A stretch of 64,000 nucleotides of DNA from an uncultured Lachnospiraceae bacterium (GTDB lineage Bacteria; Bacillota; Clostridia; Lachnospirales; Lachnospiraceae), in contig CAKRJY010000004.1 in assembly GCA_934352055.1 (NCBI GenBank), forward strand, positions 82,534-146,533. Reading direction: 5' to 3'. Positions within the stretch are counted from its first letter, which is position 1; each line of letters begins with the position of its first letter. Below the pieces are notes generated by a model, which did no database searches, had not been told where the DNA came from, and saw nothing but the letters and a program-made list of their open reading frames with translations. Below are positions 1 through 8,331 of this stretch, one piece after another. The translations under genes were made by a program, and so were the position numbers.

Positions 1-187
1 GAAGAATGGCATCCACCGACTTTGCCTGCAATTCCATAAAATATGCCGCATTTTCAATCAGACATAAAAATGCCACAATCAACATCAATTTTGACAACCG
101 GTTGGACTCCTGAACACCTGCTGCAAGAACAAAGGCGATACATCCAATCGTTATGATTGCTTGAAAAACTAATATTCCCTGACTCAT
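1..187 (-). CDS. N-terminus of a membrane sensor-like protein (partial)
   Basis: The reading frame starts at an ATG at 187 and runs off the left edge, so only 62 residues are visible. They form two hydrophobic helices (about residues 4-23 and 33-50) joined by a short polar loop, then the stretch AAYFMELQAKS. That spacing and the 'y-x-MEL-x-A-x-S' ending resemble the N-terminal 7TM sensor region of some histidine kinases and GGDEF proteins. This is a weak family guess, because the catalytic part lies outside the window. An AGGAAA lies just upstream of the start. Confidence 0.5.
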   Translation of the reverse strand, partial: MSQGILVFQAIITIGCIAFVLAAGVQESNRLSKLMLIVAFLCLIENAAYFMELQAKSVDAIL

Positions 188-227
188 ATTTTCCTATCTT
201 ATACTCCTCTTTCTGTAACTCAGTCCC

Positions 228-1826
228 CTATAAAAGTGGTGCCAGCAATCGTAAAAACATCTGTAACAGACGTTTCCAAGGTTTCCGTCCCGTATTATAC
301 TGTTCTGTCACCTCGCAGCTAACACGCATCATCGCTTCCATATCCTGTTTTGTTTCTGCCACAGCCACACCATAGGCATACATACAGCCATTTTCAAAAT
401 GATGATACAAACTGCGATAATCAAAATTGATGGTTCCGCAGGTTGCCACCACATCATCCACCACACACATCTTTGCATGGCAAAAACCCGGGGTATATTC
501 ATAAATCCGTACACCATACTTTGTCAAACAATGGTAATAGGATCTCGTCACTTCATAAACCATACGCTTGTCCGGAATCCCCGGTGTAATAATGCGCACA
601 TCCACGCCACGCTTTTTTGCCAGACGGATAGCATGTACCATTTCGTCTGTCAAAATCAAATATGGCGATACCAGCCAGCAATAGTTGATTGCTTTGTTAA
701 TCAAACTAATGTAGACCTCTTCTCCCACTTGTTCACCGTCCATCGGCCGGTCTGCATAAGGCTGTACAAACGCTTTCGGCTCGTCTTCCAAAGCGGCTGG
801 AATCTCTGTTTCATAAGGTGCATCCAAATATCTGGATACATCCATATCATCTACATCATTCCCTTTTACAGCATTCCAATTTTCCAAAAAAGTCGCTGTG
901 AGACTCCGCACTGCCATACCACAAATCCGTATCCCTGTATCCTTCCAATAACCATAGGGATGCGTCATATTAAAATATTCGTTCGCCATATTGTAACCAC
1001 CGGTAAATCCAATAACACCGTCTACAATTGTGATTTTACGGTGATCCCGATTATTTAGGAAGAAATTCAAACCCGGCATACATGGATTAAAAATTCGACA
1101 GGAAATACCGAGAGCATTTAATTTTTTTGCGAAATCTTCGTTGATAAAAGCGATACTGCCAATATCATCATAAAACACGCGCACTTCCACGCCGGCAGCC
1201 ACGCGCTCCACTAAAATTTCTTGTATTTCATTCCATGCCTCTGCCTGCTCAATGGCAAAATACTCCATAAATATGAAATGTTTTGCATTCCTTAGAGCTT
1301 CCTTTTGCGCCTCAAACCCTTTGTATGCTTCATCATAATACGTAATCGGGCAATCTGCATAAAGTGGATATCCACTCTTTGTGTGTAAATAATAGGAAAT
1401 GCTTGCCAGTTGCGTATTCTGCCCCTTTAGCTTAGCCATGGCATTATTAATTTCCGGCTGCGCTTTTTTCCCAGACAACATAGGCAGAAGCACCTCATCC
1501 ACTGCCTCGTACCGCTGCCGCATTTTGTGGGTATATCCATTCAAACCTACAAGCAGATACATCACAATACCAAAAACCGGGAAAGCTAAAATCAGCATAA
1601 TCCACGGTGTTTTCATATTATTAGAGCGATCCTGTGCATACAAAAAAATCACCAGTATAATGGCCAAAATGCGCGTTGCAATATTGATCCCCTCCGCATA
1701 GGCATTGAGCTTTGTAAAAATAACAACAATAAACGCAAGTTGTAATGCAATCGCAAGTGCAGAGAAAAAGAGCCTTGCAATACCGTTTTTCACATGTGCT
1801 TTTTTTTCGTAAGTCCGTTTTTTCAT
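228..1826 (-). CDS. cls: Cardiolipin synthase
   Basis: A 532-residue membrane phosphatidyltransferase of the phospholipase D superfamily that joins two phosphatidylglycerols into cardiolipin. Three hydrophobic N-terminal segments (about residues 16-38, 50-64, 73-95) anchor it. Two catalytic HKD motifs are seen: HRKITIVDG near residue 262 and HAKMCVVDD near residue 450, each followed by the expected Gly/Asn motif (GGYN; GTINFDYRS). The length fits Gram-positive Cls enzymes with an N-terminal PLDc_N region. GAGGAG precedes the start. The gene may be co-transcribed downstream of tcdA, with a 55-bp gap. Firmicutes often have several cls paralogs, so this may be only one of them. Confidence 0.94.
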   Translation of the reverse strand: MKKRTYEKKAHVKNGIARLFFSALAIALQLAFIVVIFTKLNAYAEGINIATRILAIILVIFLYAQDRSNNMKTPWIMLILAFPVFGIVMYLLVGLNGYTHKMRQRYEAVDEVLLPMLSGKKAQPEINNAMAKLKGQNTQLASISYYLHTKSGYPLYADCPITYYDEAYKGFEAQKEALRNAKHFIFMEYFAIEQAEAWNEIQEILVERVAAGVEVRVFYDDIGSIAFINEDFAKKLNALGISCRIFNPCMPGLNFFLNNRDHRKITIVDGVIGFTGGYNMANEYFNMTHPYGYWKDTGIRICGMAVRSLTATFLENWNAVKGNDVDDMDVSRYLDAPYETEIPAALEDEPKAFVQPYADRPMDGEQVGEEVYISLINKAINYCWLVSPYLILTDEMVHAIRLAKKRGVDVRIITPGIPDKRMVYEVTRSYYHCLTKYGVRIYEYTPGFCHAKMCVVDDVVATCGTINFDYRSLYHHFENGCMYAYGVAVAETKQDMEAMMRVSCEVTEQYNTGRKPWKRLLQMFLRLLAPLL

Positions 1827-1881
1827 GCTTTTGCCACTCCTCTATCAGACCGTTACGCTCCCCAAAATATCTATGATTTTC

Positions 1882-2610
1882 TTATTTTACCAAATCTTTG
1901 ACGACTTCTCCTGCCGCAATGAGTCCGGCAACTGACGGCACAAATGCCACACTGCCCGGAATCGCCCGCCGCTTCGCGCAATTCTCTTCTGCCTTGATCT
2001 CCGTACTATCCTTTTGCATTGGCGTTATTGGCTTTTCCTCTGAATAAACTACCTTTAGCCTCTTCACACCACGCTTCTTTAACTCACGGCGCATCACCTT
2101 AGCTAATGGACACATGCTTGTCTTATAAATATCGGTCACCCGAAAATCACTGGCATCTAGTTTGTTTCCCGCTCCCATGCTGCTAATTATCGGTATTCCC
2201 ATTTCCTGGCATTTCATGACAAGCGCTATTTTTGCAGTAACTGTGTCAATGGCATCTACCACATAATCATATTCTGCAAAAGGAAAGTCATCTGCATTCT
2301 CCGGCAAAAAGAAACATTTATAAGTCTGCACTTTTACATCCGAATTGATGTCTAACATACGTTCTTTCATCACATCAACTTTGTATTTACCAACGGAACT
2401 ATGTGTTGCAATAATCTGACGATTAAGATTACTCAGGCAAACCGTATCATTATCAATCAAATCAAAAGCACCAACACCACTACGCACGAGTGCTTCGCAA
2501 ACGTATCCTCCTACGCCTCCTATACCAAACACTGCTACTCTGGCTTTTTGTAAACGTTCTATGGCCTCTGTACCAAGCAATAATTCCGTTCTTGAAAACT
2601 GTGTTAACAT
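1882..2610 (-). CDS. tcdA: tRNA threonylcarbamoyladenosine dehydratase (TcdA, ThiF/MoeB/HesA family)
   Basis: An E1-like enzyme that uses ATP to cyclise t6A37 to ct6A in ANN-decoding tRNAs. The Rossmann nucleotide-binding motif GIGGVGGYVCEAL lies at residues 29-41 and is followed by the D-N-D signature (LIDNDTVCLSNLNRQ) typical of ThiF-like adenylyltransferases. Further on are DAIDTVTAK and a C-terminal SVAFVPSVAGLIAAGEV segment. The frame is open further upstream to 2661, but AGAGGAAAAAAG lies at the right distance from the ATG at 2610, giving 242 residues as usual for the family. An MoeB/ThiF assignment is less likely because no partner sulfur-carrier gene is adjacent. Confidence 0.9.
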   Translation of the reverse strand: MLTQFSRTELLLGTEAIERLQKARVAVFGIGGVGGYVCEALVRSGVGAFDLIDNDTVCLSNLNRQIIATHSSVGKYKVDVMKERMLDINSDVKVQTYKCFFLPENADDFPFAEYDYVVDAIDTVTAKIALVMKCQEMGIPIISSMGAGNKLDASDFRVTDIYKTSMCPLAKVMRRELKKRGVKRLKVVYSEEKPITPMQKDSTEIKAEENCAKRRAIPGSVAFVPSVAGLIAAGEVVKDLVK

Positions 2611-2687
2611 CGCACTTTTTTCCTCTTTTCCCACCAACTTTGTTGGAGATAATTCTACCACGAATCATGCCTCCGCACAAGTTTTCG

Positions 2688-3268
2688 CAGGGACGTTCCT
2701 TTTGCCGCATGGAGTGTCCCCTCTGGCTTGGAGCACTGGCGCAGGGGATACGGACAGGCAAGGCGCAGAATGCAGGGAGAAAACTTTGGAGCAGGTTAGG
2801 TGAGTCTCTTTGTGAGATCTTTTCTTTTCATAAAATGTCTCTTGCGCAGCTTCGACTGACGTCAGGATGTGTCCACATCTGACAGATATTCAGGGCGTCA
2901 CTTATAAGAGATGCTAAGGACTTGGACAATGTTTTAAACGACTAGTGGCAACCGGCGCAAACGAACATCCATGTGCGGTTGCGCCTCTCGGGTACATCCT
3001 TGTACCCGAGTTGCCTCAGTATTTACAAGTCCTAAGCATCTCTAATTCGTTCTGCATTCATATCTGTCAGAGGTGAACATCATCCAAGACGTTTGTCGAA
3101 CTTTGCAGAGACATTTTTAATCTCAAAAAGAAAAAGTTTCACAAAGAGAGACTCCCTGTTCTGCGACAGTTTTCCCCCTGCATCCTGCGCCTCGCCTGTC
3201 CGTATCCTCTGCGCCAACTCATCCTTATGCCAATGGGGACACTCCATGCGGCAAAAGGAACGTCCCTG
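2688..3268. repeat. 581-bp imperfect palindromic element with perfect 34-bp terminal inverted repeats
   Basis: Bases 2688-2721 are the exact reverse complement of 3235-3268 (34/34), beginning CAGGGACGTTCC. The symmetry continues inwards: 2907-2923 pairs with 3027-3043 at 16 of 17 positions, and the ATCTGACAGATAT and 'GACTCTCTTTGTGA' blocks recur inverted. Two short hairpins lie near the centre: GGCGCAA/TTGCGCC at 2954-2985 and CTCGGGTACA/TGTACCCGAG at 2987-3010. Both arms can be read as similar short peptides (GRSFCRMECP), but these are mirror images of the DNA repeat, have no ribosome binding site, and I do not call them genes. It fits a MITE-like or large structured intergenic element. Confidence 0.85.
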
Positions 3269-3272
3269 ACGC

Positions 3273-3305
3273 AAAAATCCCGGGAGCAGGGTGCTCCCGG
3301 GATTT
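3273..3305 (-). terminator. Rho-independent terminator of rplY
   Basis: Read on the minus strand, AAATCCCGGGAGCA and TGCTCCCGGGATTT form a 14-bp GC-rich stem with a very short loop, followed by TTTTT. It begins 14 bp after the L25 stop codon. Its outer edge abuts the 581-bp palindromic element. Confidence 0.92.
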
Positions 3306-3318
3306 ACTACTATCATAT

Positions 3319-3909
3319 TTATTCAGCTGCTGCTTCTTCGGCATCCTCATCACTTGGAATGTCCGCATTGTTCGGTGCAAGTACCGTAACAACAACACTA
3401 TCCAGATGTGTTACGACATCAACATCTTTGTTCTTAGCAATTGCAAGATCACCGACGGTAATCGTATCTCCCAAATGCAATGTAGAACAGTCTACATCAA
3501 TCTTATCAACCAGATGCTCCGGTGTTGCCTTGTATGCTACTTCCTCAAGAAGCTGCTCGAGTGCTCCCTCAATCACCTTATCCTTGTTGTGCAGGATAAT
3601 CTCGGCTACAGAATGTACTTTCTCGCCTTTTACAAGCTCCTGAAAATCCATTTCCAAAATGCTACGTGTCATTGCATCGTAATCCATCTCTTTGATCAGG
3701 ACATCATACTCCTTGCCCTCAACCTCAAGCATAATCTGGCTACCCTTCATGCACTGACGCATGATTCTCTCAGCTTCCTTCTTCTCAATCTTCAGAAGAA
3801 TCGAACCTTCGATCTGTCTGCCAAAGAGATTACCTGTCACATAGCCTTCTCTTCTGAGCTTCTTTGCTTTCTCCGTTGTTTCTCTTCTTTGTGCTTTTAA
3901 AGTATTCAT
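3319..3909 (-). CDS. rplY: 50S ribosomal protein L25 / general stress protein Ctc
   Basis: A 196-residue 5S-rRNA-binding protein of the long two-domain (TL5/Ctc) form. The N-terminal L25 domain (about residues 1-90) starts MNTLKAQRRE and contains GYVTGNLFGR. The C-terminal TL5 domain (about 95-185) includes GALEQLLEEVAYKATPEHLVDKIDVDCSTL, only partly quoted here as a landmark, and an acidic tail ends in EEAAAE. The frame is open to 4035, but GGAGGAAAAGAC precedes the ATG at 3909, so that start is chosen. It has its own promoter (4007-4035) and terminator, so it is monocistronic. Confidence 0.92.
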   Translation of the reverse strand: MNTLKAQRRETTEKAKKLRREGYVTGNLFGRQIEGSILLKIEKKEAERIMRQCMKGSQIMLEVEGKEYDVLIKEMDYDAMTRSILEMDFQELVKGEKVHSVAEIILHNKDKVIEGALEQLLEEVAYKATPEHLVDKIDVDCSTLHLGDTITVGDLAIAKNKDVDVVTHLDSVVVTVLAPNNADIPSDEDAEEAAAE

Positions 3910-4006
3910 TTGTCTTTTCCTCCATGCTACAAATCTAAGAACATAGGGAAGTTTGCGGAATGTCATTAAAACAAATGGCGTTTCGTTTCTCTTCGTTCCA
4001 AAAACT

Positions 4007-4035
4007 GTTATAGTCCTTTTATTTGCAGAATGCAA
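4007..4035 (-). promoter_or_regulatory. Sigma-A type promoter of rplY
   Basis: On the minus strand, TTGCAT (4030-4035) and TATAAC (4007-4012) are separated by 17 bp, about 100 bp upstream of the L25 start. It overlaps the downstream flank of thiM, so the two genes are separate units. Confidence 0.65.
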
Positions 4036-4069
4036 GAGGAAATTTCATCTTCTACACCTGTGTATTTTT

Positions 4070-4849
4070 CTAACCGAGAACCCCCTGCAAAGATACTGCA
4101 TCCAGAAAGAGTTCACGGAACGTCATCGTACCTCCCGCTCTCTCTTCTGTCTGTTTTGCTGCAAGTTCTCCCATTTGACCAAGAAAATGACAACATGCAT
4201 TTGCACTCTCGATGGAAGGTTCCACTGCCAAAAATGTTGCCAGCGCAACCGATGACATACATCCACTGCCCGTAATATGCGACATCATGCGATGTCCTCG
4301 TTCACATACATACAAGCTTTTTCCATCTGTAATATAATCTTTTTCTCCTGAAGCCACTACGATTCCATGCACTTCATCTGCAAATTGCTGCAATGCGTCC
4401 AAGTCCATGTCTGTATCAGCCGCATCAACACCTACCGCCGTATTACGCTGTCGCATCAATGCTAATATTTCCGAATAGTTACCCCGAATACAGGTTGGGT
4501 GCACGCGCTCCATCAATGCCATACATTTGTTTCGCCTGAAAGTTGATCCGGCTACTCCCACAGGATCCAACACAATCGGATGCCCTAATGCAGCTGCTTT
4601 TTTTGCAGCAAGTTCCATGGCATCTAAGCATTCTGTTGCGCCAAGATTACAGACGAGCGCGTTCGTTCCTGCTGTGATCTCTTCTACTTCCAATGTATGA
4701 TGTGCCATGGTCGGCGATGCGCCCAATGCCAGCACCATATTCGCGCAATCATTTACGGTAATTGTATTCGTGATGCAATGCACAATCGGATGTACCTGTT
4801 TTATTTTGTTCAAATATTCCCGTAACAACGGTTCCATATCTTTTTCCAT
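4070..4849 (-). CDS. thiM: Hydroxyethylthiazole kinase
   Basis: Phosphorylates 4-methyl-5-(2-hydroxyethyl)thiazole for thiamine salvage. The 259-residue protein has the ribokinase-like ThiM features: CITNTITVNDCANMVLALGASP near residues 28-49 (substrate pocket, only part needed), LDPVGVAGSTFRRN (about 97-110), the anion-hole motif HITGSGCMSSVAL near 195, and RGNYSEI. The frame is open to 4915, but AGGAG lies 8 bp upstream of the ATG at 4849. It is the last gene of thiE-thiD-cytX-thiW-thiM, 28 bp after thiW, and its substrate is probably brought in by ThiW. Confidence 0.93.
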   Translation of the reverse strand: MEKDMEPLLREYLNKIKQVHPIVHCITNTITVNDCANMVLALGASPTMAHHTLEVEEITAGTNALVCNLGATECLDAMELAAKKAAALGHPIVLDPVGVAGSTFRRNKCMALMERVHPTCIRGNYSEILALMRQRNTAVGVDAADTDMDLDALQQFADEVHGIVVASGEKDYITDGKSLYVCERGHRMMSHITGSGCMSSVALATFLAVEPSIESANACCHFLGQMGELAAKQTEERAGGTMTFRELFLDAVSLQGVLG

Positions 4850-4877
4850 CGAAGAACTCCTATGGTTATGACGTATG

Positions 4878-5390
4878 TTATTCTTCCAGACTTGCCTGCA
4901 TGCGTCCCAAGACACCTGTCTTTTTCAAAGAAGCAGTAATGACAATCGCAATCAAGGTTCCACCACATGTACTAATCAAAAATGGAACTACGAAGGTGAA
5001 GAGTGCTGCTGCCTTATTTCCCATAACGAGATACGCGATTGGGTAGGAGAGCATGCCGCCCAAAATACCCGTTCCTACTACTTCGCCAATATAGGCAAAT
5101 GGTAACTTCTTTCCATATTTATACAGAAGGCCACCCAAAAGTGCACCACACATACTGCCCGGAAATGCCAATGGGCTTCCCAAACCGATTAAATTGCGGA
5201 TCAGGGATGCAATAAATGCCTGTGCCAATGTCCACCAAGGTCCTACTGTAACGACACATAAAATATTAACAAGGTGCTGTACCGGTGCACATTTCGACCC
5301 AAAGACCGGGAAGGAAAATAAACTTCCAACCACGGCAACTGCCGCCATAAGTGCTGTGATAGTTAATTTCTTCAGATTTACTTTTTTCAT
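4878..5390 (-). CDS. thiW: ThiW, substrate-binding (S) component of an ECF transporter for the thiazole precursor
   Basis: A 170-residue integral membrane protein with about five hydrophobic segments and a positively charged N-terminus (MKKVNLKKLT). The family-typical region GSKCAPVQHLVNILC, followed by GPWWTLAQAF and GSPLAFPGSM, matches ThiW. It is the specificity subunit and would share the energising EcfA/A'/T module, which is not in this window. It sits directly upstream of thiM, the kinase that acts on the imported thiazole, which supports the substrate assignment. Confidence 0.9.
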   Translation of the reverse strand: MKKVNLKKLTITALMAAVAVVGSLFSFPVFGSKCAPVQHLVNILCVVTVGPWWTLAQAFIASLIRNLIGLGSPLAFPGSMCGALLGGLLYKYGKKLPFAYIGEVVGTGILGGMLSYPIAYLVMGNKAAALFTFVVPFLISTCGGTLIAIVITASLKKTGVLGRMQASLEE

Positions 5391-5437
5391 GATACTCTCT
5401 CTTTCTTTCCGGAGACATCATGAAAAACATGTGTCCC

Positions 5438-6622
5438 CTAGTTTTCTTTTCCCCTACTTGCAATTTTTCCTACAATCAGGCAGAGAACGATTGTAATTGC
5501 CATATCTGGCAGCGTATTTCCCACCGGTGTATCCACATGCATCAGCAGACGATACACAATAAAGCCAATGAGCCAGATCAACAGATTGATCCACTGAAAT
5601 TCTTTTTCTGCTGCATCCGCCTTTTTCAAGATGAAATAATCTGCAATTTGAACAGCAATCATCGGCGCAAATACAGAACCGATCAAATACAAAAAGTTTG
5701 TAATATTGTCCATCGGATAAAGCATCGCTGCAACCGTTCCAATGATCGTTACAACCACAGCTGCCCATTTTTCCTTGATTTTAGAAGAAATAGATACGGA
5801 TGAAACACCTGCAGAATACGCATCCAAAAAGGTCGTTGTCACGGTTGAGAATACGATAATCAAAAGTCCAACAACGCCAAGTCCTGTTTTTAACATAATC
5901 TGGGCAATATCATATTCTCCTGTAAAAATTGCTGCTCCCATACCGATCATATACATAAAAATACTGACAACACTGTAGGTAAGTACACTGACGAGTGTTG
6001 CTGCAAATGGCTTTTCTGCTTCTCTTGTATAATCACTGATGAGTGGCAGCCAGGATAATGGCATAGCTACAGCAAGTTCTACTGCTGCACCAAAGGTCAG
6101 GCTTCCATCATCCACGATCGGTTCTGCTACTGCTGTACCAAAGAAAATCACCTTAAACAGAATCAGTGACAAAATGAAAAGTGCTGTCATCGCAATCGTA
6201 TTGAGCTTACCTAAATTCGTAAGGCCGATTACAATCCAAAGAATAATCAATGCACCAATTACCAAAGCCCATATCCAGAGCCCTGTATGCAACAAACCAT
6301 CCGCTGCGAGCGCACCATCATAAATCATAATGGCTGTCCAGCCAATCAACTGTAAAACGTTAAGAATGGCAAACAACAGGCTTCCTTTTTCGCCAAAACT
6401 CATTTTTACTGTTTCCATGGCACTACGTCTTTCTTTTGCGCCAATCATACCAGCAGCAAACATCATAATGCCACCGATTAAATGACCTAATAAAATGGCT
6501 GCCATTGCTTTGCCAAAACCTAATGGTGCAAAATAAGTACCTGTCAAAATTTCAGCCAGTGATACTCCTGCGCCAAACCATATCAATCCATTTGAAAAAA
6601 CGGAAGTTCTATTTTCATTCAT
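5438..6622 (-). CDS. cytX: CytX, hydroxymethylpyrimidine permease (NCS1 family)
   Basis: A 394-residue membrane transporter with about 12 hydrophobic segments. NCS1 landmarks are GLIWFGAGVSLAEILTGTYF at the N-terminus (first helix), GWTAIMIYDGA near residue 92, and PLSWLPLISDYTREA near 190 (substrate-site helix). It likely imports the pyrimidine moiety used by ThiD. Its start overlaps the thiD stop by 8 bp, indicating translational coupling. NCS1 members also carry cytosine or allantoin; the operon context decides here. Confidence 0.9.
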   Translation of the reverse strand: MNENRTSVFSNGLIWFGAGVSLAEILTGTYFAPLGFGKAMAAILLGHLIGGIMMFAAGMIGAKERRSAMETVKMSFGEKGSLLFAILNVLQLIGWTAIMIYDGALAADGLLHTGLWIWALVIGALIILWIVIGLTNLGKLNTIAMTALFILSLILFKVIFFGTAVAEPIVDDGSLTFGAAVELAVAMPLSWLPLISDYTREAEKPFAATLVSVLTYSVVSIFMYMIGMGAAIFTGEYDIAQIMLKTGLGVVGLLIIVFSTVTTTFLDAYSAGVSSVSISSKIKEKWAAVVVTIIGTVAAMLYPMDNITNFLYLIGSVFAPMIAVQIADYFILKKADAAEKEFQWINLLIWLIGFIVYRLLMHVDTPVGNTLPDMAITIVLCLIVGKIASRGKEN

Positions 6623-7418
6623 CTATGTATTCTCCTTTGATTGCAAATGCGTGATTCATTGGGCCGCTTCCCTTTCCAAGATTCAAGCCGGCAGCAAGCG
6701 CTCCGGAAATATAATTCTTGGCATATTTTACGGATGTCTTTAGATCATATCCCTTCGCCAAATTGCTGGCAATCGCAGATGACAATGTACATCCTGTTCC
6801 ATGGGTATTCGGATTATCAATTCGCTTTCCCATAAACCAGGTTGCTTGCTCACCTTTTTGCCATAAAAGGTCATTGGCATCATTTAACTGATGACCACCT
6901 TTTAAAAGAACACTACATCCCAAACGGTTGCAGATGATTTCTGCAGCTTTTTCCATATCTGCTTCACTTTTAATCTGCATTTCAGATAATACTTCCGCCT
7001 CTGGAATATTCGGTGTGATAACCTTTGCAAGAGGTAATAATTTACTTTTCAATGTGCTAATCGCATCCTCACTGATCAAGCGTGCTCCGCTTGTCGCTAC
7101 CATCACAGGATCTACAACGATATTTTTGGCTTCATAAGCGGTTAATTTGTCCGCAATCACCTCAATCAGATCCGTTGATGCTACCATCCCTGTTTTAATA
7201 GCGTCTGGATAAATATCTGTGAAAATACAATCCAGCTCCTCTGCCAAAAACTGTGGAGTTGCCTCCATAATACTTGTTACGCCGGTTGTATTCTGGGCAG
7301 TCAAAGCCGTGATGGCACTCATGGCATATACGCCATTTGCTGTCATCGTCTTAATATCTGCCTGGATGCCGGCGCCTCCACTGGAATCACTTCCAGCGAT
7401 TGTTAATGCTGTGTACAT
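6615..7418 (-). CDS. thiD: Bifunctional hydroxymethylpyrimidine / HMP-phosphate kinase
   Basis: Makes HMP-pyrophosphate for thiamine synthesis. The 267-residue ribokinase-fold protein begins with TIAGSDSSGGAGIQADIKT (pyrimidine site), has DPVMVATSGARLI near residue 107 and the C-terminal anion-hole motif NTHGTGCTLSSAIA near 203, all diagnostic of ThiD. It is preceded by GAGGAGG and by a 98-bp gap after thiE. Confidence 0.95.
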   Translation of the reverse strand: MYTALTIAGSDSSGGAGIQADIKTMTANGVYAMSAITALTAQNTTGVTSIMEATPQFLAEELDCIFTDIYPDAIKTGMVASTDLIEVIADKLTAYEAKNIVVDPVMVATSGARLISEDAISTLKSKLLPLAKVITPNIPEAEVLSEMQIKSEADMEKAAEIICNRLGCSVLLKGGHQLNDANDLLWQKGEQATWFMGKRIDNPNTHGTGCTLSSAIASNLAKGYDLKTSVKYAKNYISGALAAGLNLGKGSGPMNHAFAIKGEYIDE

Positions 7419-7516
7419 AATCTTTCCTCCTCGTACTCTTTCTGCATTAATTTTGTATAGCGACCTAAGGTGGTGCCCCCAATCTGCCGCTGTAAATATA
7501 TCTATAATCTCTATAA

Positions 7517-8176
7517 CTACTGGTTACAAAGATTATGATCTGTCACAAGCTGGTTTGCTTTTTGAAGCAGTAACTTTGTCTGTGCTTCAATATCATCACT
7601 TGCAAAAATACCACTAATGATAGCAAAACCAGTCATTTTTCTACCCGCGAGTTCTTCTATGTTATGTTCCTGAATTCCACCAATTGCAACCACTGGAATA
7701 GAAACACTCTCACAGATTTCCTGAAACAAATCGAGCGTCATCGCTTTGGCATCTGTCTTGGTACTCGTACCAAACACAGCTCCACTGCCCAGATACGTTG
7801 CTCCACCTGCTTCCGCAGCCTTTGCCTGCGCGACTGTCTTCGCCGTCACACCAATGATGGCTTCCTCGCCCAGAATTTCTCTCGCCCTCGCAAGCTGCAT
7901 ATCAGACTGCCCCACATGAACGCCATCTGCGCCCACTTTTTTAGCGACTTCAACGCGATCATTGATAATCAACGGCACCTGATAACGATGACAGAGTTCT
8001 AACATGGCTTCGGCCTCTTGCAAAAAAGCTGCTTCATCCAAATGTTTTTCACGCAACTGGATCATGGTTGCGCCTCCTTTGAGTGCCTTTTCCACCTGTT
8101 CCATCAATGTTTCGCCAGCAAGCCAGCTACGGTCTGTAATTGCATATAATTTTAACTGTTCGTTTGCAAATTTCAT
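7517..8176 (-). CDS. thiE: Thiamine-phosphate synthase
   Basis: Joins HMP-PP and thiazole phosphate into thiamine monophosphate. The 219-residue TIM-barrel protein has YAITDRSW (about residue 11), GGATMIQLREK (about 34-44), IINDRVEVAKKVGADGVHVGQSD (part of it the pyrophosphate/Mg site) and VAIGGI near the C-terminus. AAGGAAG precedes the ATG at 8176, which is preferred over the open frame's earlier codon at 8197. It is the first gene of the thiamine salvage operon. Confidence 0.95.
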   Translation of the reverse strand: MKFANEQLKLYAITDRSWLAGETLMEQVEKALKGGATMIQLREKHLDEAAFLQEAEAMLELCHRYQVPLIINDRVEVAKKVGADGVHVGQSDMQLARAREILGEEAIIGVTAKTVAQAKAAEAGGATYLGSGAVFGTSTKTDAKAMTLDLFQEICESVSIPVVAIGGIQEHNIEELAGRKMTGFAIISGIFASDDIEAQTKLLLQKANQLVTDHNLCNQ

Positions 8177-8228
8177 GTTATGCTTCCTTTTTCCCACGCA
8201 CTCTCGCGCGTAATCCTGTCTTTTATAA

Positions 8229-8257
8229 TCCTTAAATAATCTATCATATTATGTCAA
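8229..8257 (-). promoter_or_regulatory. Possible promoter of the thiamine salvage operon
   Basis: A perfect TTGACA (8252-8257, minus strand) lies about 75 bp upstream of thiE and just beyond the upstream terminator. The -10 element is not clear: the 17-bp position reads TAAGGA, and better AT-rich matches lie off-spacing. The stretch to thiE shows no THI-box (no CTGAGA plus ACCTGATCTGG pair). Confidence 0.35.
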
Positions 8258-8285
8258 AAAATGGTAGATGCTTTTCTTTATGAAC

Positions 8286-8321
8286 AAAAAAAAGCCGGGC
8301 AGCTCTACCGCGTACCCGACT
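8286..8321 (-). terminator. Rho-independent terminator of the microcompartment operon
   Basis: On the minus strand, AGTCGGGTA and TGCCCGGCT form an interrupted 9-bp stem over a 12-nt loop, followed by eight T residues. It lies 11 bp after the stop of the glycyl-radical activase gene and closes the ~13-kb operon. Confidence 0.88.
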
Positions 8322-8331
8322 TTCTATCACA

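Noticed and set aside
2490..3316. Short frames on both strands in the palindrome encoding similar GRSFCRMECP-like peptides
   Set aside because: They mirror the inverted DNA repeat, lack ribosome binding sites and overlap tcdA or the terminator.
7419..7516. Possible THI-box/TPP riboswitch between thiE and thiD
   Set aside because: No CTGAGA or ACCTGATCTGG-type core on the minus strand; only a GGGGGCACCACC stretch.
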